Part shown: piece by piece, positions 17,466 to 28,098 of the stretch | How the letters are laid out: each line of letters starts with the position of its first letter | How positions within the stretch are numbered: the stretch's first letter is position 1 | Source: Rhizobium sp. CB3090 | GTDB taxonomy: Bacteria > Pseudomonadota > Alphaproteobacteria > Rhizobiales > Rhizobiaceae | Assembly (NCBI RefSeq): GCF_029714285.1 | Contig: NZ_CP121663.1 | Location: 310,001-374,000 of the forward strand | Length of the DNA: 64,000 bases | Direction: 5' to 3' | Made by a program: the position numbers and the translations under genes | Notes under the pieces: model-generated | The model's database searches: none | The model's input: only the letters and a program-made list of their open reading frames with translations | Told to the model about the DNA's origin: nothing

Positions 17466-19285
17466 CGGCGGGCGTCTCCCTCTTCAGGCGATTGCGACGG
17501 CTCTTCCGTTTGGCAGGGGCACCCGCGTGGGCTGGACCGACCATCGTGGGGCTTGGGCTCGCCGCGGCGGTCCTCGAAGGTGCCGGGCTTTTTCTCTTCA
17601 TTCCACTCATTCAGAGCCTTGGCGCTTCAATGGCGCAGGGGGGAGAATGGCAGCGAATTTTCGACCGCCTTCTGGCGCCCATTCCTCAACAGCATTTGAC
17701 CGCCTTCCTGGTCGGGGTGTTGTGCATCAGCATCCTTCTGAAGAATGCGGTCCATCTCATCAACACCTGGGTGACCCGATATGTCGACGGTCTGGTTGCG
17801 CATCGGCTAAGAGCGAGGGTCTTCGACCAGACGATAAGCTCGTGCATCGATTACAGAGTGGAAAATAAGCGATCGGACATTATCACGACAATTGCCAATA
17901 ACACTTGGAAGGTCAGTCAGGCACTGAGCCTCGCCTACCGATTGATGATCTGCTTCTGCACGTTCGTCGTCTTCATTCTGCTTATGCTGCTGATTTCCGT
18001 CCGGCTGACTTTTTTCTCGATGATGTTCCTGCTGCTTGGTGCCATGGCCATTCGTCTGGCCACGCGCCAGGCAGACGAGACCGGCAAGGCCGTTGTCGAA
18101 GAGAACAAACAGTTCGGTCTGAGGATGTGGGAAAGCATCAATGCGCTGCAATTGATCCGCGCTTTCGCCCAGGAAGACTATGAGCGCAATCGCTTCCTGA
18201 AAACCTCGGACAATGTTCGGCGGCGCCTGCTGAAGCTCGATATGTTATGGGCGACGCCCGGGCCTGTCTCGGAAATCTCGATCACAATCCTGATCGGCGC
18301 ACTCGTTCTCGTCGCTCAGTCGGTCGGCTTAGGCATCGCTGCATTGGCCGCCTTCCTGTCATTACTGTACCGCCTTCAAGGTCCCACCCGGGAGCTCCTG
18401 CAGTCGAAAATCGCACTGGACGGGCTTGCCGGCAGCATCGACGATGTTGACGATTTTCTGCAAACGACGGAGAGACCTTTTCTCTCAGAGGGACATCTGC
18501 CGGCGCCTCAGTTCGAGAATGCCGTCGAATTCCGGAATGTCTCGTTCCGCTATGCACCCGGCCAGCCGCTGGCCGTGGAAGAGGTCTCCTTCAGCATTCC
18601 TGCAGGCAAGACCACGGCGATCGTGGGGGAGTCGGGGGCAGGCAAATCGACGGTGATGGCTCTGCTTTTTCGCTTTATGGACCCCACGTCCGGCGCGATT
18701 CTCGCAGATGGCGTCCTCCTTCCCGAATTCGATCTTCGGAGTTGGCGCAAGCGTCTGTCATTGATGTCGCAGGAGGTTCATCTTTTCAACGACACGATTT
18801 CGGCCAACATCGCCTATGGCGACCTGGGGGCCGGCGAGGCGGAGATACGCAAAGCCGCCGAAATCGCCAAGGCGGATGACTTCATACAACTGCTTCCGGA
18901 CGGCTACGAGACACGGATAGGCGACCAGGGCATGCGTCTGTCGGGCGGACAAAAGCAGCGCGTGGCACTGGCCCGAACAATACTTCGCAATCCCGATATT
19001 CTGCTCCTGGACGAGGCCACCAACGCGCTCGACGCCGAAACCGAACAGGCGTTTCAGCTTGCGCTCGATGAGTATTCGCATAACCGCACCGTCGTGGTGA
19101 TCGCTCACCGGCTGTCGACCGTTCAGGCGGCTGACCAGATCATCGTGATGACAAAGGGACGGGTGGTCGAGGCCGGTTCGCCGGATGAGCTTTTCAAACG
19201 GCACGGGCACTTTTCCAGGCTTCACGAATTTCAGCAGGGTCGCCGCAATGGGCGGGAGTTAGGCGATGAGCTACAAACTTACTGA
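17462..19285 (+). CDS. ABC exporter (fused permease and ATPase)
   Basis: A 607-residue half-transporter of the MsbA/lipid-exporter type. About six membrane segments cover residues 20-330. A nucleotide-binding domain follows with Walker A GESGAGKST near 389, signature LSGGQKQR near 493, Walker B ILLLDEAT near 514 and the H-loop in VVIAHRLST. The GTG start at 17462 overlaps the preceding TGA, and an earlier in-frame start would lie inside the GT2 gene. In a glycosyltransferase operon it most likely flips a lipid-linked saccharide across the inner membrane. Its 3' end overlaps the next gene by 20 bp. Confidence 0.9.
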   Translation: MTAGVSLFRRLRRLFRLAGAPAWAGPTIVGLGLAAAVLEGAGLFLFIPLIQSLGASMAQGGEWQRIFDRLLAPIPQQHLTAFLVGVLCISILLKNAVHLINTWVTRYVDGLVAHRLRARVFDQTISSCIDYRVENKRSDIITTIANNTWKVSQALSLAYRLMICFCTFVVFILLMLLISVRLTFFSMMFLLLGAMAIRLATRQADETGKAVVEENKQFGLRMWESINALQLIRAFAQEDYERNRFLKTSDNVRRRLLKLDMLWATPGPVSEISITILIGALVLVAQSVGLGIAALAAFLSLLYRLQGPTRELLQSKIALDGLAGSIDDVDDFLQTTERPFLSEGHLPAPQFENAVEFRNVSFRYAPGQPLAVEEVSFSIPAGKTTAIVGESGAGKSTVMALLFRFMDPTSGAILADGVLLPEFDLRSWRKRLSLMSQEVHLFNDTISANIAYGDLGAGEAEIRKAAEIAKADDFIQLLPDGYETRIGDQGMRLSGGQKQRVALARTILRNPDILLLDEATNALDAETEQAFQLALDEYSHNRTVVVIAHRLSTVQAADQIIVMTKGRVVEAGSPDELFKRHGHFSRLHEFQQGRRNGRELGDELQTY

Positions 19286-20489
19286 CATCGAGTTGTCGGA
19301 GCCCTTGGCGCCGATCGAACTTTCGCCCGAACAGAACGGCGTCGGCTTGATTGCCCGGTGGCGGGGCCGGCTGATTGCATTTGAAATGATCGAACTACCA
19401 GCCGGATCGGTGCTGACGATCGAAAGGCTGAAAGCGCTTGCTGACGAACGCTTTGCCGAGCGCATCCTCGTCGTGAAGCTGGAAGAGGAGCTGAGGACAC
19501 GGCAATCGATGGGGGCTGTGGCGCTGCCAAGCCTCAGCATTGCGATCTGCACCAAGGACCGGGCGCAGCGCCTTTCCCGCCTGTTGGCCTCGCTTGATCG
19601 GGTCCGGGCGGAAGCCGCCTTCCAGTTCGTCGAAATCATCGTGATCGATAATGCCTCGGTAGATACGACCACGCGCGATGCCGTCGCCACGTTCAGGGAC
19701 ATTGGCTATGTTTTCGAACCGAAGGCGGGGCTGGATTTCGCCCGAAACGCCGCTCTTCAGGCGGCCAAAGGCGATATCATCGCCTATCTAGATGATGACG
19801 TCGTGGTGGATCGCAATTGGCTTGCAGGCCTAGCTAAGGCGTGCCGGGACAATCCCGGCGTCGGTGGCTTTACAGGCTTGGTGCTGCCGTATCGCCTCGA
19901 CACCGAGGCGCAGATCTTTTTCGAGCGGCGAGGAGGTTTCGGCCGAGGCTTTGCTCGAAGGGAGTTCCACCAAGCTCGCTTTGACAATCCGCTCCATCCC
20001 GTGGGGTCCGGTGTTCTCGGTGCCGGCTGCAACATGGCCTTTGACCGTGCACTGCTCATCGAGCTTGGCGGCTTCGATGAAGCGCTCGATACCGGGGCGC
20101 CGCTGCCTGGTGGCGGCGATCTCGATATTTTCTACCGCGTGCTGCGGTCCGGCCGTTCCATGATTTACGAGCCGGAATATGCCGTCTACCACGAGCATCG
20201 CGAAACCATTCCGCAGCTCAGACGCCAGTACTGGACCTGGGGTCTCGGCATGATGGCCTTTCTGGTCAAAAGTTATCGCACCGACGATGAAATGCGCGCG
20301 CGGCATCGCGCCATGGTCCGGTGGTGGTTCTTCGACCAGTTGAAGGCGCTTGCGCGCGCCGCAAGGCGGTTTCGCGGCCACGACCTGCGTTTCGGCGTGG
20401 CGGAGCTCTGGGGCGGAATCTACGGCCTTGCCGGCGAATATGATCGCTCGCGCGCTCGCATCCAGGCAATCCGGGAGCGTAATCCATGA
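19266..20489 (+). CDS. Family 2 glycosyltransferase with N-terminal extension (paralogue 1)
   Basis: A 407-residue protein. Residues 1-85 form an extension with no motif I recognise. The GT2 domain starts at LSIAICTKDRAQRLSRLL and carries the metal site LDDDVVVD near 177. The C-terminal half has a long membrane-proximal helical tail. The following gene product shares the distinctive blocks P-[KR]-AGL-x-x-[AS]-RNA and TGLVLP-x-RLDT, so the two are paralogues. The extension may form an acceptor-binding or partner domain. It overlaps the ABC gene by 20 bp and the next gene by 4 bp. Confidence 0.87.
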   Translation: MSYKLTDIELSEPLAPIELSPEQNGVGLIARWRGRLIAFEMIELPAGSVLTIERLKALADERFAERILVVKLEEELRTRQSMGAVALPSLSIAICTKDRAQRLSRLLASLDRVRAEAAFQFVEIIVIDNASVDTTTRDAVATFRDIGYVFEPKAGLDFARNAALQAAKGDIIAYLDDDVVVDRNWLAGLAKACRDNPGVGGFTGLVLPYRLDTEAQIFFERRGGFGRGFARREFHQARFDNPLHPVGSGVLGAGCNMAFDRALLIELGGFDEALDTGAPLPGGGDLDIFYRVLRSGRSMIYEPEYAVYHEHRETIPQLRRQYWTWGLGMMAFLVKSYRTDDEMRARHRAMVRWWFFDQLKALARAARRFRGHDLRFGVAELWGGIYGLAGEYDRSRARIQAIRERNP

Positions 20490-21793
20490 CCGCGGACAGT
20501 TTTGACGTAAGGCATGTCGATCTTGCTTCAGGCGATGCCGGCGGCCATGGCAGGCCCGCATTGTCGATCTTCTGGTGGAAAGACCTGCCGCTTGGAGCGC
20601 GGGCATCTCTGCAAGACGAACTGCCCTACGGTACCTCGCAGTTGCGCCAACTCACCGCCGAATATGCTGCGGCGCAATTGGAAGCGCGCGGCACCGGGCT
20701 AGGCGCACCATTGCGAGCCACCTATGAAGGATGGCCGAAGCCGGCACTCTTGCTCGATGCCGCGCTTAAAGCGGAAAATCTGGTCGAAACTCTCGATGAG
20801 TTCGCAATGCCGTCTTCGGCTCCGGCGGATGATATCTCCGTGGTGATCTGCACCCGCGATCGAGGTCCGGCGCTGGCCGAATGTCTTGGCAGCATTGCAG
20901 CGCAACGCAGTGCTCCGGGAGAGGTCATCGTCGTCGACAATTCCCGGGAAGGGAACGCGAAGGATGTGTGCGGCCAATTCCCCAGCGTCCGCTATGTCCA
21001 TGAGCCGCGTGCTGGCTTGAGCCGCGCCAGAAACGCCGGAATTCGTGCAAGCCGGCTGAATATTATTGCCTTCACCGATGATGATGTCGAAGCTCATCCA
21101 GGCTGGACAGCAGAGATCGCGCATGCGTTTGCCGATCGGAATGTCGAGGCGCTCACAGGCCTTGTGCTGCCGGCGCGCCTCGATACGGCCGCGCAGCGCT
21201 GTTTTCAGTTCACCATGGGCGGGTTTGGCTCCACCTTCGTGCCGCTCACATTTGGCGGGCGCTTCTTTGAGGAGACACGACCAAGCGGGGCGCATGTCTG
21301 GAAGATCGGCGCCGGTGCCAACATGGCGTTTGAGAGATCCGTATTCGAACGGGTTGGTATGTTCGACGAGCGCCTCGGGGCAGGGGCGGCGGGATGCTCT
21401 GAAGACTCGGAACTTTGGTACCGGCTGCTGGCGACCGGTGGTGTCTGCCTCTACGAACCACGTGCCGTTGTTTTCCACCATCACCGAAGCGACTGGCCTG
21501 GGCTCAAGCGGCAGATGAGGGCCTATATGAAGGGCCATGTGGCGGCGCTTGTGGCGCAATACGACAATTTCGGCGATCGCGGAAATATCGTGCGCATCGG
21601 CAAGCAACTGCCGCTCTATTTCGTGAAGACTTTCGTCAGGTCACTTTTCGAGGGGCCGCCGGGCAGGCTCGGAATTTTGGCCTCCGAAATGCAGGGCTGG
21701 TTGGCCGGGCTGCAGTTTCTCATGCGCGTCGGCTGGAGAACGCGGCGAACCTCGATGCGCTCCGTCGCGACTGCCGACGAGGAAACAACATGA
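20486..21793 (+). CDS. Family 2 glycosyltransferase with N-terminal extension (paralogue 2)
   Basis: A 435-residue paralogue of the preceding gene product. An N-terminal region of about 110 residues (SIFWWKDLPLG, LPYGTSQLRQLTAEYAA) precedes the GT2 domain, which begins at ISVVICTRDRGPALAECL and has metal-binding TDDDVEAHPGW near 192. Shared blocks with its neighbour (HEPRAGLSRARNAG, TGLVLPARLDTAAQ) point to tandem duplication. The two transferases likely act in successive steps of one glycan. Its ATG overlaps the preceding stop, and its TGA overlaps the next ATG. Confidence 0.87.
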   Translation: MTADSFDVRHVDLASGDAGGHGRPALSIFWWKDLPLGARASLQDELPYGTSQLRQLTAEYAAAQLEARGTGLGAPLRATYEGWPKPALLLDAALKAENLVETLDEFAMPSSAPADDISVVICTRDRGPALAECLGSIAAQRSAPGEVIVVDNSREGNAKDVCGQFPSVRYVHEPRAGLSRARNAGIRASRLNIIAFTDDDVEAHPGWTAEIAHAFADRNVEALTGLVLPARLDTAAQRCFQFTMGGFGSTFVPLTFGGRFFEETRPSGAHVWKIGAGANMAFERSVFERVGMFDERLGAGAAGCSEDSELWYRLLATGGVCLYEPRAVVFHHHRSDWPGLKRQMRAYMKGHVAALVAQYDNFGDRGNIVRIGKQLPLYFVKTFVRSLFEGPPGRLGILASEMQGWLAGLQFLMRVGWRTRRTSMRSVATADEETT

Positions 21794-22533
21794 TGACTAA
21801 AAAGGCACGCCTTGGTCAGTTTCTATCCAGGAACCCCTATCCGCACGGGTTGACAGACGGTCTGTTCTATCGCGAAAAGATGCGCGCCATCCACCGCGTC
21901 GCTCCGGCCGAGATCGGCGGCTCTGGCAGGGTATTGGAAATCGGCGGCGGCCGCAGCGGCCTTGCCAGCATCCTCTATCCGGAAGCGGAGATCATCACGC
22001 TCGATATCGACCCGGAGCTGGGTGAGCATCAGCCTTCCTGGGCGAGATCGATCTTTGTTTGCGGAGACGCCTGTTCGTTGCCGCTCGACGATGACAGTTT
22101 TGACGTCGTCACCATGTTCGACGTGCTGGAGCACATCGAGGATGATCGCCGCGCCGCGCAGGAGGCGTTACGCGTGGTGCGGCCCGGCGGTTATATCCTC
22201 ATCTCTACCCCTGAGATGAATTGGCATTATCCCTATTTTAACGTGATGAAACCCCTTTGCCCGCATGAGAGCGAGTTGATGCGCGAATGGGGACATGTCC
22301 GGCGGGGATACCGCGACCCGCAACTGGCCGACCTTTTCAACAGGCGGCCGGAACGACGTGCTACATTCATCAATCCTGTCACGGCGTTCTTTCATGACGT
22401 CTCGTTCTCACGCATCGGACGTCGCCGCCGCAAGATACTCTATGCGCTGGCGGCGCCCGTAACGTTGGTTGGTTATCTCATGCACCGGCCATCCACGCGC
22501 GGCACCGAGACGGCTTTCGCTTGGCGCAAATGA
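21790..22533 (+). CDS. Class I SAM-dependent methyltransferase
   Basis: A 247-residue protein with methyltransferase motif I (VLEIGGGRSGLASIL), an acidic residue at the end of strand 2 (ITLDIDPE) and motif IV-like FDVVTMFDVLEHIEDD, followed by the EALRVVRPGGYILIS block. It belongs to the type-11 group often seen in polysaccharide loci, where members O-methylate sugars. The ATG at 21790 overlaps the stop of the upstream gene and is far better placed than earlier in-frame starts. A role in methylating the locus glycan is inferred from context. Confidence 0.85.
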   Translation: MMTKKARLGQFLSRNPYPHGLTDGLFYREKMRAIHRVAPAEIGGSGRVLEIGGGRSGLASILYPEAEIITLDIDPELGEHQPSWARSIFVCGDACSLPLDDDSFDVVTMFDVLEHIEDDRRAAQEALRVVRPGGYILISTPEMNWHYPYFNVMKPLCPHESELMREWGHVRRGYRDPQLADLFNRRPERRATFINPVTAFFHDVSFSRIGRRRRKILYALAAPVTLVGYLMHRPSTRGTETAFAWRK

Positions 22534-23759
22534 TCGGCGAGCGTATGCCACGGGTCATAGCCCTCTTTCCATGGGGCGACGTGATCGAGGAATTTCTCGA
22601 CCCGATCGGGCTTGAGCTTCGGGATTTCGTCGAACGGATGACGGGAGGTTGGCTGTTCGGCTATTCCGCCGCCTTGAGCTCGATAGGCCACAAGCCGATC
22701 ATCGTCTGCGCATCCGAGCGGGTAACCAGAATTGAGCGCTACGAGCATTCCGGCACAGGCACACCGATCTGGGTCGCCCCGGCAAGGCGCCCCCGGCAAG
22801 GTAATTCTCCTGCCGCCTACAGCCTGCGGCGCTGGATCAGTACGCCGCTTTCAGCCTTCCAACAAATTCTCGTGCGCTCCCGATGCGATCTGCTGCTTGC
22901 CCAGGAGTATGAGTATATTCGCTTCGATGCGCTTGCGTGGCTGGCGCGCCGTATCAACGTTCCCCTCTATGCCACCTTCCAAGGCGGGGATCGTACATTG
23001 TCCTGGGCCGAGGCCGTGGCGAGACAGCTTTCTCTGCGCGCTTGCCGTGGCCTGATCGTCGCTTCCTCGGCGGAACGCGAGCGCCTCACCAAAGCCTATC
23101 CGCGCATTGCGCTCGACATCGCTGACATCCCGAATCCGCTGGATACCGGGGAATGGCAGGCGATGGATCGTATAGAGGCGCGCAACAGCCTTGGCCTGAC
23201 GCGGGATTGCTTCATCGTGCTCAATCACGGGCGCATCGATATCCGACGCAAGGGCCTCGATGTTCTCTTGAAGGCTTGGACGCACTTCGCGGACGATTCA
23301 TCCAGTCAATTGGTAATTATTGGCTCGGGCCAGGACGGCGAGGCCTTCGCAAAGCTCGTGCGTGAAAGCGGCTTGTCGAATTTGCGGTGGCTTTCCGGCT
23401 ACACGACGGACCGGCCGTTGATCCGGCGCTGGCTTTCGGCTGCGGATGCCTATGTCACGGCCTCCCGCGTCGAAGGCATGCCTGTCGCGCCATTGGAAGC
23501 CATGGCCTGTCGCCTTCCTGTTGTAGCCACGGATGCGCAGGGTTTGCCGGATATCCTGGCCAATGGAGAGGCCTCCGGCGGCCTGATGGTAGGGCAAGAG
23601 CGGCCGGAGGAAATTGCGCAGGCCCTGGCGCGATTGAAAGACGATAGAGTCCTTCGGGCACGGCTCGGCGCGGCCGGCAGAAAGCGAGTAACGGAAAAAT
23701 TCTCGATCGAAGCGGTCGGCGCCGCTCTCGATGATTTTCTGACAGCGACACGTCGGTAG
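22530..23759 (+). CDS. Family 4 glycosyltransferase
   Basis: A 409-residue GT-B fold transferase. The C-terminal half has the GT4 pattern: LNHGRIDIRRKGLDVLLKAW, then LVIIGSGQDGE, and the E-x7-E motif region SRVEGMPVAPLEAMACRLPV. The N-terminal half is more variable. It ends the plus-strand arm of the glycan operon and overlaps the methyltransferase gene by 4 bp. Its stop lies 3 bp from the end of the convergent epimerase gene. Such retaining transferases add hexoses or pentoses; the donor here could be a UDP-pentose made by the facing genes. Confidence 0.87.
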   Translation: MIGERMPRVIALFPWGDVIEEFLDPIGLELRDFVERMTGGWLFGYSAALSSIGHKPIIVCASERVTRIERYEHSGTGTPIWVAPARRPRQGNSPAAYSLRRWISTPLSAFQQILVRSRCDLLLAQEYEYIRFDALAWLARRINVPLYATFQGGDRTLSWAEAVARQLSLRACRGLIVASSAERERLTKAYPRIALDIADIPNPLDTGEWQAMDRIEARNSLGLTRDCFIVLNHGRIDIRRKGLDVLLKAWTHFADDSSSQLVIIGSGQDGEAFAKLVRESGLSNLRWLSGYTTDRPLIRRWLSAADAYVTASRVEGMPVAPLEAMACRLPVVATDAQGLPDILANGEASGGLMVGQERPEEIAQALARLKDDRVLRARLGAAGRKRVTEKFSIEAVGAALDDFLTATRR

Positions 23760-23762
23760 GGG

Positions 23763-24737
23763 TCACATCCGGCTGCGATACCAAGCAAGTGCCGTGTCGA
23801 TGATCGCATCGATGTCGGAATGCCCGGGCACCCATCCAAGCTCCCGCTCGGCCTTAGCAGCCGAGGCGACGAGCGCCGGCGGATCGCCGGCTCTGCGGGG
23901 ACCATAGGCAACGGGAACACTCTGTCCGGAAACGCGGCCGACGGCGTCGATCAGTTCCTTAACCGTCGTTCCGTTGCCTGTGCCGAGGTTGTAGACATGC
24001 ACGCCTCGATCCCGCAATAGCTTTTCACCGCCAAGGACATGGGCATGCGCCAGATCGGTGACATGGATGTAATCGCGGACGGCGGTGCCGTCTCGCGTGT
24101 CGAAATCGGTGCCGTTGATGGTAAAGACCCGACCCGGTTTGATCGCCGCTTCTATGGCGAGTGGAACGACATGCGTCTCTGGCTCGTGCCGCTCGCCGAT
24201 CTCGCCGTCAGGGTCGCAGCCGGCGGCATTGAAATAGCGCAGCATCACCACATTGAGGCCACGAGCGCGCGAGAAATCTTCCACCATCCGTTCGACCATG
24301 AACTTCGACCAACCATAGGGATTGACCGGCCACTGTGGATGAGTCTCATCGATCGGAGTGCGCACTGGGATGCCATAGGAAGCACAGGTACTTGAAAAGA
24401 TCAGGCGGTCGATCCCGGCTTTCAGCATTTCCTCGATGAGCACCAGCGTCCCGAAAGTGTTGTTCCGGTAGTAGAGTTCCGGAAATTCGACGGATTCGCC
24501 GATATAGGCGTAGGCGGCGAAATGGGCCACGACATCGGGGCGGTACTTGCGCAACGCTGCCGCGAGCGTCTCGGCGTCGGCAATGTCACCCTCGACGAGC
24601 GGCCCCCATTTCACGGCGTCGCGCCAGCCGCGCGAGAGATTGTCATAGGTGACAACCGACCATCCCGCCTCGGCGAAAGCCTTGCAGCAATGGGAACCGA
24701 TATAACCGGCCCCACCTGTGACGAGGACGGTCGTCAT
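23763..24737 (-). CDS. galE: NAD-dependent UDP-sugar 4-epimerase (GalE/Uxe type)
   Basis: A 324-residue extended short-chain dehydrogenase. The NAD motif [10 protein letters not shown] is at the N-terminus, FSSTCASYG supplies the catalytic Ser/Thr and YGWSK the Tyr-x3-Lys. [18 protein letters not shown] is the GalE hallmark. GalE interconverts UDP-glucose and UDP-galactose. Because the gene is translationally coupled to a UDP-xylose synthase, a UDP-xylose/UDP-arabinose 4-epimerase role is at least as likely, as shown for the linked Uxs/Uxe pair of Sinorhizobium meliloti. Sequence inspection cannot separate the two specificities. Confidence 0.85.
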   Translation of the reverse strand: MTTVLVTGGAGYIGSHCCKAFAEAGWSVVTYDNLSRGWRDAVKWGPLVEGDIADAETLAAALRKYRPDVVAHFAAYAYIGESVEFPELYYRNNTFGTLVLIEEMLKAGIDRLIFSSTCASYGIPVRTPIDETHPQWPVNPYGWSKFMVERMVEDFSRARGLNVVMLRYFNAAGCDPDGEIGERHEPETHVVPLAIEAAIKPGRVFTINGTDFDTRDGTAVRDYIHVTDLAHAHVLGGEKLLRDRGVHVYNLGTGNGTTVKELIDAVGRVSGQSVPVAYGPRRAGDPPALVASAAKAERELGWVPGHSDIDAIIDTALAWYRSRM

Positions 24738-25708
24738 TCGGCAGCGATCGAATGCGAGCGGTCCGACGAAAGCAAGTCGTCGAAATAGGCGATCGTTCTG
24801 GCAAGCCCGTTCCGCAACTGGACCTTCGGTTTCCAGCCGAGTTCGCTCGTGGCGAGGCCGATGTCCGGCCGTCGCTGTCTGGGATCATCGGCAGGCAAGG
24901 GCATATATTTTATCTTCGATCGGCTCCCGGTCAGTTCTATGACGAGCGTGGCAAGCTCCAACATCGTAAACTCGACCGGATTGCCTAGATTAATCGGGCC
25001 GGTGACATCTTCCTTTGTCCCCATCAGACGAACCAGGCCGTCAATGAGGTCGTCGACATAACAGAACGACCGCGTCTGCTGGCCGTTGCCATAAACCGTT
25101 ATCGGCTTGTTCTGCAGCGCCTGCACGATGAAGTTGGAAACGACACGGCCGTCATCGGGGCTCATTCTTGGACCGTAGGTGTTGAAGATGCGCGCCACCT
25201 TGATCTGGAGCCGGTGCTGGCGCCAGTAATCGAAGAACAGGGTCTCGGCGCAGCGCTTGCCCTCGTCGTAGCAGGATCGCGGTCCTATCGGGTTCACTTT
25301 TCCCCAATAGTCCTCCTGTTGAGGATGGATCTCGGGATCGCCATAGACTTCGGACGTGGAGGCCTGGAGGATTTTTGCGCCGACCCGCTTGGCGAGGCCC
25401 AGCATGTTGATCGCACCATGGACGCTGGTCTTGGTCGTCTGCACCGGATCATACTGGTAGTGAACCGGACTTGCCGGACAAGCGAGATTGTAGATCTCGT
25501 CGACCTCTACATAGAGGGGAAAGGTGATGTCGTGACGGACGATTTCGAAAGACCTGTTGTCCAGCAGGTGGGAGACGTTGCTCTTACGTCCCGTAAAGAA
25601 ATTATCTACGCAAATAACCTCTTGTTTCTCTTCCAAAAGTCGTTCGCACAGGAATGAGCCGAGGAAACCTGCACCGCCCGTAACTAGGATTCGCTTTGTT
25701 TGTTGCAT
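24734..25708 (-). CDS. uxs: UDP-glucuronate decarboxylase (UDP-xylose synthase)
   Basis: A 324-residue extended short-chain dehydrogenase of the UXS clade. It has [16 protein letters not shown], the UXS-typical [32 protein letters not shown] with the Tyr-x3-Lys pair, and [16 protein letters not shown]. The enzyme oxidises and decarboxylates UDP-glucuronate and re-reduces it to UDP-xylose, using bound NAD. It overlaps the epimerase gene by 4 bp, so UDP-xylose and UDP-arabinose could be supplied together. The ATG at 25708 lies 6 nt after a leader-peptide stop. No UDP-glucose dehydrogenase lies in the window, so UDP-glucuronate must come from elsewhere. Confidence 0.9.
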   Translation of the reverse strand: MQQTKRILVTGGAGFLGSFLCERLLEEKQEVICVDNFFTGRKSNVSHLLDNRSFEIVRHDITFPLYVEVDEIYNLACPASPVHYQYDPVQTTKTSVHGAINMLGLAKRVGAKILQASTSEVYGDPEIHPQQEDYWGKVNPIGPRSCYDEGKRCAETLFFDYWRQHRLQIKVARIFNTYGPRMSPDDGRVVSNFIVQALQNKPITVYGNGQQTRSFCYVDDLIDGLVRLMGTKEDVTGPINLGNPVEFTMLELATLVIELTGSRSKIKYMPLPADDPRQRRPDIGLATSELGWKPKVQLRNGLARTIAYFDDLLSSDRSHSIAAE

Positions 25709-25714
25709 GGTCGA

Positions 25715-25804
25715 CTATCCCGCAGCCAACACGGTGATGCTGCTACCGTCGAAAACCGCGACAAGCGCCAGGGCGAGGATGCTGTTTCCGGGGACGCCAT
25801 TCAT
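25715..25804 (-). CDS. Candidate leader peptide B (29 aa)
   Basis: An ATG at 25804 lies 9 nt after GGAGAAGG, at the position of the GTG in leader A; a second ATG at 25810 is also possible. The peptide has a hydrophobic core (ILALALVAVF) and ends 6 nt before the ATG of the UDP-xylose synthase gene. It is similar to candidate peptide A at the other end of the glycan locus. It could be a small membrane peptide or a translational leader; neither is shown. Confidence 0.4.
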   Translation of the reverse strand: MNGVPGNSILALALVAVFDGSSITVLAAG

Positions 25805-25967
25805 GTTCATCGACCTTCTCCGCATTCTTCGCAAAAGCGATCGGACATCCCGCCGCTTTCTTCGCCCGAGGGAACTGGAGCAGCGGTCGGTACAAATCCA
25901 TGCCATTCGGACCAAAGATTGTCCCCTCGGACGTAAGTCTTGTCATGAGTAGGACTTTAGTCTGATG
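25745..25967 (-). repeat. Duplicated leader, copy B, upstream of the UDP-pentose genes (minus arm)
   Basis: Read on the minus strand this is the partner of 16202-16430. It keeps the same order of blocks, ending in the Shine-Dalgarno GGAGAAGG and a micro-ORF, then the first gene of the minus arm. The two copies form an inverted pair around a 9.3-kb locus. Identity drops after the micro-ORF start, as expected if the promoter and leader are under constraint. Confidence 0.85.
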
Positions 25968-26013
25968 CGGGCGAGTCTGTGCGACCCGGTCCGCCGCAGT
26001 CGTGGTTCCAGGG

Positions 26014-26042
26014 TTGACATGGGCTGAGGCCCGGACATAGTC
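26014..26042 (+). promoter_or_regulatory. Probable sigma-70 promoter of the thi operon
   Basis: TTGACA at 26014-26019 and ATAGTC at 26037-26042 are separated by 17 bp. They lie just upstream of the TPP aptamer. Transcription would start near 26050, at the 5' edge of the riboswitch. Spacing and -35 match are good; the -10 is weak, as is common in rhizobia. Confidence 0.5.
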
Positions 26043-26055
26043 TTTGCGACATTCA

Positions 26056-28097
<2,042 letters not shown>

Positions 28098-28098
28098 A

